Assembly: GCA_020847375.1 (NCBI GenBank)
Contig: JADLCB010000029.1
Location: 62,001 to 126,000 of the forward strand
Direction: 5' to 3'
DNA from: Phycisphaerales bacterium
GTDB lineage: Bacteria; Planctomycetota; Phycisphaerae; Tepidisphaerales; Tepidisphaeraceae
Length of the DNA stretch: 64,000 bases
Position numbers and translations under genes: made by a program. The notes under the pieces are model-generated. The model saw nothing but the letters and a program-made list of their open reading frames with translations, made no database searches and was not told the origin of the DNA. Positions 7,237 to 16,900 of this stretch are shown here, piece by piece (the stretch's first letter is position 1; each line of letters starts with the position of its first letter).

Positions 7237-9609
7237 ATGACAACCACGACTCCCGCGCCACACGCGCCGTCCAGTTCACGGAAAGAAGCAGCATTCAGCG
7301 TCAATGGAATGGACTGCGCCAGTTGTGTCGCGCATGTGCAAAAAGCGCTCAACAGCACGCCTGGTGTGATTAACAGCAATGTGAACCTGGCGCGGGGTCG
7401 GGCGACGGTCGAGTATGCTGATGGGCAAGTTACGCTGGATCAGATCGCTACCGCCATCACCGCCAGCGGTTATCCAGCCACACCCGAATCACCCGCCGTT
7501 TCAGCCGGCAATACCGAACAGCAGCGCCTGCAGCGCCAGATGGCGCATGCCCGCATCTGGAGAAACCGGGCGATTCTGGGGTTGATCCTCTGGGCACCGC
7601 TGGAAGCATGGCATCAGTTGACCATGTTCAACCTCATACCCCACTGGCAGTACATGGACTGGGCGCTATTCGCCGGCGCGACCATCGCGATGATCTTCAT
7701 TGGCTGGGGGTTTTATCGTGGCGCGTGGAACGGACTCAAGCGTCGCACCACCAACATGGACACGCTCATCGCCATGGGCACCACGGTGGCTTATCTGTAC
7801 AGCGCCGTCGCCTTGATCGGACAGGCGTATGGGCGCTGGACGCTGGATGACAGCCACCTCTACTTTACTGAAGCCATCGGACTTCTAGCTCTGATCAGTC
7901 TGGGGCACTGGATGGAAGCGCGTGCCCGCGCCATGGCCGGCAGCGCCATCCGCGAGCTATTGCAACTGGCGCCAACCCGCGCCCTGCGCCTGGATCAGGC
8001 AGATCAACCGCAGGAAGTCAACGTCGATGAATTACTGGTCGGCGACCGCGTGCTGGTTCGACCCGGCGATAGCATTCCCATTGACGGCGAAGTGGTTCAG
8101 GGCCGCTCGGCGGTTGATGAGGCGATGCTCACCGGCGAACCCATTCCCGTAACACGCAGCATCGGTGATATGGTCATCGGCGGTACGATCAATCAAGATG
8201 GCCGTCTTGTGGTGCAGGTTCGCAAAACAGGACAGGAGACGGCGCTGGCACAGATTGTCCAAGCGGTCGAAAAAGCCCAAGCCAGCAAACCGCCCGTGCA
8301 ACAACTGGCCGACCAGATATCAGCCATTTTCGTACCTACGGTTCTGGGCATTGCCTTGGTCACGGGCGTCGGCTGGTGGATCTGGGGGACAACGCATGAC
8401 TGGCCTCAGGTGCAGACATGGGGACAGATCGCCAAAACCGTTTGCAGCGTGTTGATCATCGCCTGCCCGTGCGCCTTGGGTCTGGCGATTCCCGCTGCGT
8501 TGATGGTCGGTACAGGCCGGGGGGCGCGACGCGGAATTTTGATTCGTGATATCGACGCTCTGCAAAATGCCGAACACATCAGCACGGTGGTGCTGGATAA
8601 GACCGGCACGATCACACAGGGGAAACCCGCCGTCACCAAAATCGTCGCCATTGCGCGGGGTGGTAAAAATCCGGATGGCAGTAATTTCGCCGGCAGCGAG
8701 GATGAAATTCTGCGCCTGACTGCAGCAGCCGAGCAATTCAGTGAACATCCGCTGGCACGAGCGATTGTCGCTTATGCTCGTCAGCGCGGCGTCAAAATCC
8801 CCGAGGTTGATCATTTCAACAGCCAGGCCGGTCTGGGCGTAGTGGCTGAAGTTGAGGGTCGTACACTGCTGGTTGGCAACGACGCCCTGCTGCAAAGTCA
8901 TGGCCAGGTCACAAGCGGCTATCCGCCACAAAGCGCCGGTGCCAGCACGATTGTGCATGTGGCGCTCAAGCAGCCCAACGGCGAGGTCGATCGTCTGGGG
9001 CTGGTCATTCTGGCTGATCAGATCAAATCCGACAGCGCATCGGCCATCGCCGCACTTAAAACAATGGGCCTGCAGACCGTTCTGCTCACCGGAGACAACA
9101 AGGCAACCGCCCTGGCCATTGCCAAGACGGCAGGGATTCAGGAGGTGCTGGCCAATGTCAAACCGCGCGAAAAGGCGGCTGTGATCCAATCGCTGCAACG
9201 CAACGAAAATTACGACCCCGCGACAACGCGGTTCGATCCTTCGCAAAGTGCCAAGGCGCGCAAATCACGGGTGGCGATGGTTGGCGATGGCATTAACGAC
9301 GCCCCGGCCCTGGCCAGCGCCGATCTGGGCATTGCCATTGGTTCAGGTTCGGATATTGCCAAGGAGACCGGCGGGATCGTCCTGGTCAGCGGTTCGTTGA
9401 TGGGCATCGCCACAGCGATCAAACTGTCACGCGCAACCATGAAAAAAATCCGCCAGAACCTGTTTTTCGCCTTTATTTATAATGTCCTGGCGATACCGCT
9501 GGCAGCGTTTGGCTTTCTTAATCCGTTGATCGCTGCCGGGGCAATGGCGCTGAGCGATATCACCGTCATCGGTAACGCTCTACTGCTGCGCCGGACCAAG
9601 ATCGATTAA
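7237..9609 (+). CDS. copA: copper-type P1B ATPase
   Basis: An inner-membrane heavy-metal exporting ATPase of 790 residues. One N-terminal HMA domain carries GMDCASC (about residues 24-30). Eight transmembrane helices are expected. The ion-binding CPC is in IIACPCALGLA (about residue 410). Phosphorylation occurs on the Asp of DKTGTITQGKP, HP is in SEHPLARAIV, and the hinge is GDGINDAPAL. The Cu(I) group normally has YN in helix 7 and MxxSS in helix 8. Here YN is present (FIYNVLA) but helix 8 reads MALSDITVIGNA, with Asp at the second Ser position. Export of Cu(I) remains the best guess. GTG 7234 is an alternative start. No copper chaperone or regulator lies beside it. Confidence 0.9.
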   Translation: MTTTTPAPHAPSSSRKEAAFSVNGMDCASCVAHVQKALNSTPGVINSNVNLARGRATVEYADGQVTLDQIATAITASGYPATPESPAVSAGNTEQQRLQRQMAHARIWRNRAILGLILWAPLEAWHQLTMFNLIPHWQYMDWALFAGATIAMIFIGWGFYRGAWNGLKRRTTNMDTLIAMGTTVAYLYSAVALIGQAYGRWTLDDSHLYFTEAIGLLALISLGHWMEARARAMAGSAIRELLQLAPTRALRLDQADQPQEVNVDELLVGDRVLVRPGDSIPIDGEVVQGRSAVDEAMLTGEPIPVTRSIGDMVIGGTINQDGRLVVQVRKTGQETALAQIVQAVEKAQASKPPVQQLADQISAIFVPTVLGIALVTGVGWWIWGTTHDWPQVQTWGQIAKTVCSVLIIACPCALGLAIPAALMVGTGRGARRGILIRDIDALQNAEHISTVVLDKTGTITQGKPAVTKIVAIARGGKNPDGSNFAGSEDEILRLTAAAEQFSEHPLARAIVAYARQRGVKIPEVDHFNSQAGLGVVAEVEGRTLLVGNDALLQSHGQVTSGYPPQSAGASTIVHVALKQPNGEVDRLGLVILADQIKSDSASAIAALKTMGLQTVLLTGDNKATALAIAKTAGIQEVLANVKPREKAAVIQSLQRNENYDPATTRFDPSQSAKARKSRVAMVGDGINDAPALASADLGIAIGSGSDIAKETGGIVLVSGSLMGIATAIKLSRATMKKIRQNLFFAFIYNVLAIPLAAFGFLNPLIAAGAMALSDITVIGNALLLRRTKID

Positions 9610-9691
9610 GCAATTCCACGACATTTTTGATTTGCTGTCTGATCGGTTGGCTAGGTAACACTAAAATCGATTTTTGTCGATTTCCACTCAC

Positions 9692-9719
9692 TTGCAATCT
9701 GACGGGCGGTTTTTATAAT
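9692..9719 (+). promoter_or_regulatory. strong sigma70 promoter of rpsL-rpsG
   Basis: TTGCAA (9692-9697) and a perfect TATAAT (9714-9719) are separated by 16 bp. The expected start site is near 9726, giving a 5' UTR of about 58 nt that ends in an AAGGAA Shine-Dalgarno (9773-9778). A perfect 7-bp dyad (9664-9670 / 9677-9683) lies just upstream of the -35. Confidence 0.8.
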
Positions 9720-9783
9720 GCTCCATTCCCTTGAAATAACGGGAAAATAGTCTATTTTGCGTGTATTGCTTGAAGGAAACTAG

Positions 9784-10155
9784 ATGCCCACGATTAACCA
9801 ACTGATTAAGAAGCCTCGCCAAAGCCTTGCCAAGATCAAGAAAAACAAGGACTTGGAAAGCAATCCGCAAAAACGCGGCGTCTGCCTGCAGGTCAAGACC
9901 ATGACCCCCAAGAAACCGAACTCGGCGCTGCGTAAAATCGCGCGTATTCGGTTGAGCAACGGCAAGGAAGTCACCGCGTACATCCCCGGTGAAGAGCATA
10001 ATCTTCAGGAGCACAGCATTGTGCTGGTTCGCGGTGGTCGTGTGCGTGACCTGCCGGGTGTGCGTTACCACATTGTCCGCGGCACGCTGGATGCCCTTGG
10101 TGTTGACGGACGCAAGCGTAGCCGGTCAAAATACGGTGCCAAGAAAGGCAAGTAA
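9784..10155 (+). CDS. rpsL: 30S ribosomal protein S12
   Basis: A decoding-centre protein of the small subunit with 123 residues, the usual length. It opens [13 protein letters not shown] and carries the [11 protein letters not shown] and [13 protein letters not shown] loops, whose mutation gives streptomycin resistance in other bacteria; both are wild type here. The gene has a clear AAGGAA Shine-Dalgarno and a near-consensus promoter. rpsG follows after 180 bp. The usual partners fusA and tuf do not follow, and the S10 cluster is 34 kb away on the opposite strand, so the str operon is broken up. Confidence 0.98.
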   Translation: MPTINQLIKKPRQSLAKIKKNKDLESNPQKRGVCLQVKTMTPKKPNSALRKIARIRLSNGKEVTAYIPGEEHNLQEHSIVLVRGGRVRDLPGVRYHIVRGTLDALGVDGRKRSRSKYGAKKGK

Positions 10156-10335
10156 GCCTGTCGGCGTTTTGTCTTTCACGTGCGCCGAGCCAAATGAATA
10201 TCACGCCAAATTTTGGTCGCAACCCATTTTGGCCGTTCGTTGATCAATCTGAACAATTCGAGTTTTTCCTCGCCGCGCCGGTCCGGTTGACCGGAGTATC
10301 AACCCGGGTCATAGGTACCCGAGAAGAGAAAAGTC

Positions 10336-10812
10336 ATGGCGTATAAGCGCTTTACTGCATCGGAATCAATCCTTAAACCAGACCCCCGCTTCAACAGCAA
10401 GCTGGTATCCAAGTTCATCAACAGTTTGATGTGGGATGGTAAAAAGCAGGTCGCCCAGCGCGTCTTTTACGATGCGATGGATATTGCCAGCCGTAAAAAC
10501 AAGGACATTTCCCCGCTGGAACTTTTTGAATCGGCGGTGAACAACGTCAAGCCTTTTGTCGAAGTGCGCTCCAAGCGCGTTGGCGGTGCCAACTATCAGG
10601 TTCCCATGCAGGTCAACAAGAAGCGTCAGCAATCGCTGGCGTTCCGTTGGATCATCAACGCCTGCCGCGAACAGTCGGGGCGACCGATGGCTGACCGTCT
10701 GGCTGAGGAATTGATGGCGGCTTACCGTAAGGAAGGCAAAGCCATGCAGACCCGTGAACAGACCCACCGCATGGCCGATGCCAACAAGGCCTTTGCTCAC
10801 TTCGCGTGGTAA
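10336..10812 (+). CDS. rpsG: 30S ribosomal protein S7
   Basis: The assembly-initiating protein of the 30S head, with 158 residues (family 155-180). Recognised by [17 protein letters not shown], the core [20 protein letters not shown] with QVPMQV, and the C-terminal helix [15 protein letters not shown]. It is the last gene of the rpsL-rpsG unit and is followed 60 bp later by a strong intrinsic terminator. The 180-bp gap before it holds short dyads (for example TCCGG-ttga-CCGGA) but no gene. Confidence 0.98.
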   Translation: MAYKRFTASESILKPDPRFNSKLVSKFINSLMWDGKKQVAQRVFYDAMDIASRKNKDISPLELFESAVNNVKPFVEVRSKRVGGANYQVPMQVNKKRQQSLAFRWIINACREQSGRPMADRLAEELMAAYRKEGKAMQTREQTHRMADANKAFAHFAW

Positions 10813-10871
10813 TACACCGGCTGGGCGTGGGCAAGTTGCAATCAAGCTGATTGCGGCAAATGACAATGAAA

Positions 10872-10908
10872 ATACCCGCTGGACGATCAATCCAGCGGGT
10901 ATCTTTTT
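10872..10908. terminator. bidirectional intrinsic terminator between rpsG and ndvB
   Basis: A perfect 12-bp stem (ATACCCGCTGGA, 10872-10883, with its complement 10891-10902) encloses a 7-nt loop. A T-run follows on the plus strand, and an A-rich stretch precedes it that serves as a U-tract on the minus strand. It serves both convergent units. Confidence 0.93.
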
Positions 10909-10936
10909 TCATCGCGATCTTTGCTTGTCGTGTGAT

Positions 10937-13900
10937 TTATCCCTGGCTGGCCTGGGAACCGAGATACACCTCGATCTGATGATCCTGACGGTCATCGATA
11001 AGCTGGATCATCTTATCCGGCATCTCCTGACCGTCCTGAACAACTTTCACGGTTTGCGTCGCGCCCTGCTGGCAATGAACCGTAATGTGGTGTTGCGTCT
11101 CACGATAACGATAGTGAATCTGATATTCCTTCCACGCCACCGGTACGACCGGTTCGATGGTCAGTTTATCCACATGCAGTTTCAGGCCCAGCAGCGACTC
11201 GGTAATCAGCCGGTACATCCACCCGGCGGAGCCGGTATACCATGTCCATCCGCCCCGCCCCGTATGTGGCTGAACCGCATAGACATCAGCCGCCACCACA
11301 TACGGCTCCACTTTGTAGGTGTTGATCGTATCGTGATTGGCGCCGTGGTTAACCGGATTGATCATATGGAACAATTCCCACGCCCGTTCGTGGTTGCCCA
11401 TGGCCGCAAACGCCATGATCGTCCAGATGGCTGCGTGGGTGTACTGTCCGCCGTTTTCGCGCACGCCCGGCACATAACCTTTAATGTAACCCGGATTCAG
11501 ATATCCCTTGTCAAATGGGGGATCAAACAACTGGATCAAATTGGCGTCGCGACGCACCAGCCGCGTATCCACCGCCTGCATCGCCAGACGCGCCCGTTCC
11601 GGATCGGCCGCACCGGTCAGAATGCCCCAGCTTTGTGGCAATGAATCGATCTGACACTCCAGATTCTGGGCTGAACCCAGCGGTTCGCCGTTGTCAAAAT
11701 AGGCGCGGCGATACCACTGACCATCCCAGGCGTTGGCTTCGATGTTGGCGCGAATCTTCTTGGCTTGCTCATGGCAACGATCAGCAAAGGCCTGATCATC
11801 CTTCAACAAAGCCACCTCGGCAAAATTAACCAGCACGTCATACAGGAAGAAGCCCAGCCAGACGCTTTCGCCCTGGCCATGCTGGCCGACCAGATTCATT
11901 CCATCGTTCCAGTCGCCGCAGCCCATCAAAGGCAGGCCATTGCGACCAAACTTCAAACCATTTTCAATTGCGCGCACACAATGTTCATACAACGTGCCGC
12001 GTTCCTCCGATCGGCTGGGCATGTCGTAATAACTTTCCTCATCCGCCCGAATCGCCCGTCCTTCAAGATAATGCACCGGTTCATCCAGCACACCGGTATC
12101 ATGGAGGCTCAGCACATACCGGCAGGTGGCGTAGGGCAGCCACAGATAGTCATCCGAGAAATGCGTCCGCACGCCGCGTCCCTGCGGAGGATGCCACCAG
12201 TGCTGAACATCCCCCTCCTTGAACTGGCGCGCCGCCGCCCGCAGCAGATGCTCCCGCGACAACCACGGCGCCGGATGCAACAGCGCCATCGTGTCCTGAA
12301 GCTGATCGCGGAATCCATACGCCCCACCGGACTGATAGTAACCGGTTCGGCCCCAGACCCGGCAGCTCAGCACCTGATAAACCAGCCAGCCATTGGCCAG
12401 CATGTCCAGCGACGGTTCGGGCGTCTTCACCTGCATCGTGCCGATCATGTGGTTCCAGTGTTCATGCACGCGGCCCAGCTCCTCGCGGGCAGTACCGACC
12501 GTTCGATAACGCTGCGCCAGATTACGGGCATTGCCTTCACCATCGGCAGCACCCAGAACGAACACAATCTCCGTTTCCTGCCCTTCAGCCAGCTCGACAT
12601 AAGTCTGCATCGCACCACATGGATCAAGGCCAGCTCCGACCTTGCCACTGAGGCGCTCGCGACCCATCGCTGCCGGATCAGACAAACTTCCGTTGCGCCC
12701 GATAAACTCGCTGCGGTCGCCCGTGACACGTCGGCCCGGCACGCTGCAATCCAAAAAGGCGACATGATTGGCGAATTCCGTATTAAATGGGTTGCGCGCC
12801 AGGAACGTTCCGCTGCGCGAATCAAATTCACTGACCACGTGCATCAGTGTCTTATGGCGCTGATCGCCCAGCACCCACTCCACATAACTGCTGACGCTCA
12901 ACCGGCGCGTGCGCCCTGAATTGTTGCGCAATTTTATCAATGTGAAACGAACCGGCGCATCGACCGAAACGAAAACGGTCATCTCCGAACTGATTCCATC
13001 ATCGGTATATTCATAAACCGAATAACCAAATCCGTGACGGGTGGTGTAGGGCATTTCGCCACGCACCGGCAGCGGCGAAGGAGACCAGAACCGGCCCGAT
13101 TCCTCATCGCGGATATAAAATGCCTCACCACTGGCATCAGTCACCGGATCGTTATGCCACGTCGTCAACCGATACTCATGGCAATTCTCGAACCAGGTGT
13201 AGCCCGCACCGCTTTCGCTAACCAGCGTACCGAAGTCCGGATTGGCAATGACATTGCTCCAGGGGGCTGGTGTATTCTGCTGGGCGTGCAACGTGGTCAC
13301 ATACTCCCGGCCATCGGGTGTGAACCCGCCGTAACCGTTGGCAAATTGCAGTTCGCGCTGGGGCACTTCCGCAGCCACTGGAACCAGTTCTTCCAATCCC
13401 TTAACCGGCTGGAAGGCTGCCAGCACCGGTTCGGTCCGACCGCGACGCTCCACCTGTTCGGCCAGCGTACCGCCGCTGTCGGCGATGACGACCCGCGCCA
13501 CCGTCTGCAGCAGGATGCGATCCTCGCCACTGAGTTGTTCACCACGGCGGACAAAAATCCCGCCGGGTTTGTCAATCAAATTGGCGTCGCTGCTGGAGGC
13601 GATCAATCCCATGATCTGGTCATAAAGTGCCTGCCGATAGACCGATGAATCATCATTCCAGATCACCAGATCCGTGGTCAGACCTTTCATGCGCCAGTAC
13701 GAATGCGCCTGGATCACCTGCCGTACCAGATCAATTTTTTCCTGGTCGGCAATGCGCAAAAGAACGATCGGCAAATCACCGCTGATGCCATAACCCCACA
13801 GACCCGGCTGGCCGTTGCGATTTTTGATCAGCGTGCTGGCGTCAGCGCGGCGCAGCGCGTTGGCGTAAATCATCGAACCGGCCAAGCGGCCATAAATCTG

Positions 13901-16900
13901 GGCGTCGGCCTCGGTGGCATTGAGATGGCGCAGCACCACCTGGCTGTGCGTCCAGGCCATTTCAAAGACACGGTCAGCCAGACGCGGATCATGGTATTTT
14001 TCCGCCAGACTGGCCGCTTGTTCGCGCGTCTCTGCCACACCGGTAATGACATCGATGCGCGCACTTTCATCCGGAGCCAGATAAATCGTGCGCCGAATGG
14101 CGACGATTGGATCAAGCACAGCCCCTTCGGAGTTGCCCAGCTCACCACCATTGACCACCGCCTGCGGATCAGCCGTCGATCGGCCACGGCCAATAAACGC
14201 AGCACGGTCCGTTTCATAGCTGGTTTCACCGATGCTCTTGCCCTGGGCTGTCATCAGGTGCAACATCCACGGGGTTTGCTCGCCGGCAGACCGTGGGCGG
14301 CGGGTGCAGACAATCGCATGATGCGCCCGGTCGATATGTGTCTGGATAAACAGATTGGCAAACGCCGGATGAGACATCTCCGCCGCCGCTGGTGTCAGCA
14401 CCGCTTCAGCGTAGGTGGTCACTTCAATCGTGCGCGGCACGCCGGATCGATTGGAAATCGTCACCCGGCGCAACTCGATATCATCCTCCGGGCTGACGCT
14501 GATTTCCGTATGCGTATCGATTCCCAGATCGCGCCGACGAAACTCCGCCCGCGCCTGCGTGAAGACCGCCTCGTAATGTCGGCTGCGGCGCAGCGTCGGT
14601 TGATGTGCGGTTGACCAGTAATCGCCCGTTTCGGCATCACGCAGGTAGATGAACGTGCCATGATGGTCGCGGGTCGGGTCTTCACGCCAGCGGGTGACCG
14701 CCAGGTCTTTCCATCGACTGTACCCGCCGCCGGCACTACTGACACAGACGTTGTAGCGGCCGTTGGACAGCAGATGCACTTCCGGCACGGCGCTGGCTGG
14801 ATTGGTAAAGACGCGCATCGTGCCGGCCGCGCTGGAAACCGCCGACCGCCGACCCGAGCCGACTTCGGCAGCATGTGGATAAAATGGCGCGGCCTTGGGC
14901 ACGCGCTCCTGTAATAGCAAATCAGTTGCTGCCAGGGATGGATCAGCCCCGAAGCGCCGCTGCATGGGTTGATCGAGCAGCAGATACGCCAGCGCCAGCA
15001 GGCTCATCCCCTCATGATGCGCCATGAACGAGCGCAGCGTAACGCTCTCCTTGCCGCGCGGAACGCGGCTGGGCGTGTAGTCCACCGCTTCAAAAAATCC
15101 GTACGGCCCCATGCAACCCTGCACCGTCAATCGTTGCAGATTGGCCAGTGCCTGTCGCGGCAGAACCATCAGCGCCATAACCGAAGCGTAGGGCGCAATA
15201 ACCAGGTCATCGCCCAAACCGCGTTTAAGCCCCAGCCCCGGTACGCCAAAGGCGCGATACTGATAATTCAAATCAACGTCGGTGGTGTTGTAACCGGATT
15301 CGCTGATACCCCACGGAACCGAACGGCGCCGGCCATAATCAATCTGACGCCTGACCACCGAGCGATTGGTCTGATCCAGCAGCGTATCCTCGTACGTCGG
15401 CATCACCAGATTGGGCATCAGATATTCAAACATCGACCCGCTCCAGCTCAGCAGCGTCGCCTGACCGCCGGTATTGGTAAGCATGCGCCCCAGGGCAAAC
15501 CAATGCTCCTGCGGCAACTGCCCCTGGGCGATACCCACAAAGCTGGTCAATCGCGCCTCCGAAGCCAGCAGGTCGTAATAACCCTGATCAATCCGATGAT
15601 CCGATACATTGAATCCAATCGTCAGCAACTCGCGCGAACGGTCATAGAGGAACGCAAAATCCATGTCCTCCAATTTGCGCACGCGCAGGGCCAGCGACTC
15701 GGTTTGTTCTATTCGCCGACTGGCCACGCGGCTGCAACGATCAAGGTGGTCGCGCAGTTCGCCCAGCCACTGCCTGTCTGTTGTGCGCTCACCATCCCCA
15801 TCGGGCAAATCAGCCAGTATCTGTTCCAGCTGTGGCAACAGCGTCTGCTGCAACTGGCTGAGCTGTCGCAATGTCGGGATTTTATCCAGCTCGCGAAGAT
15901 GCTGGCGCAAATCCGCCAGTCGGTTCACCTGCTGACTGGAACCCCGCTGCCACAGCGCCTCAGGCGGTGCCGACTGCATTGACCAGCTCGCCAGATGATT
16001 CAGATCATCGGCGTGATCGCGCACATCGCGCACCAGCGCCTGAGTCCACCAGTGCAGTTCCGGCTCCTTGTGGCCAGCGGCCGCTGCGGCAATGTCATTG
16101 ACATTGCGCGCAATGCGCTGCAGAAACAGCGCACTGGCTGCCAGCGTGGACGGCGCATTGCCCAGCTCTGTTTCAAGCTGATCGATCTTGCGAATGACTT
16201 CCAGCGGTGCCGCCACTGGTTTGCGATCGTTGTCGTAATTGAACTCACCCCGGGCGATTTCCAGAAGAACCTGCGCCGTGGTGCGCAGACCAGCAAACAT
16301 CTGCGGCGAAACCAGCGACTGATCGGGCAGTTCATACAGCGCTTCGCGCAGCACCATCAAATGGCCAGCCATATTGCCGCTGTCCACCGTTGAAACATAC
16401 AGCGGCGGCAACGGCCGCAGCGTGCGGGTGTCATACCAGTTGTAAAAATGGCCGCGATACAGATCCAACCGATCCAATGTATTCAACTGTTTTTCAGTGC
16501 GGTCCAGCAGACACTGACCGGAGATAAATCCGAAATCCCACGCACTGACATTAGCCAGCAGCGACAGACCCATGTTGGTCGGGCTGGTACGCTGCGCCAC
16601 GACCGCCACCGGATGCTCCTGAAAATTATCCGGTGCCAGCCAGTTGTTGTCCTGATTGACAAACGTCTGAAAGTAACGCCAGGTTCGCCGCGCCAGCTTA
16701 TTCAGGAACACGCGCTCATGGCTGAGCAGTTGAACCTGCCGTCGGTGCAACGGTTTACTCAACCACCAGGCAACCGCCGGTGAGACCAGCCACAATACCA
16801 ACAGCGGCCCCGCCACCAGAATCTGCCGGGCATCGACCAGCATGATCAGTATGCCAACCGCCACCGCCAGCATCGTCGCCGGCCACATGCTCAACCAGTG

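Noticed and set aside
10156-10335. Dyads between rpsL and rpsG as a terminator or riboswitch
   Set aside because: Stems are short, no U-tract follows and no known leader motif is visible; it is treated as spacer.
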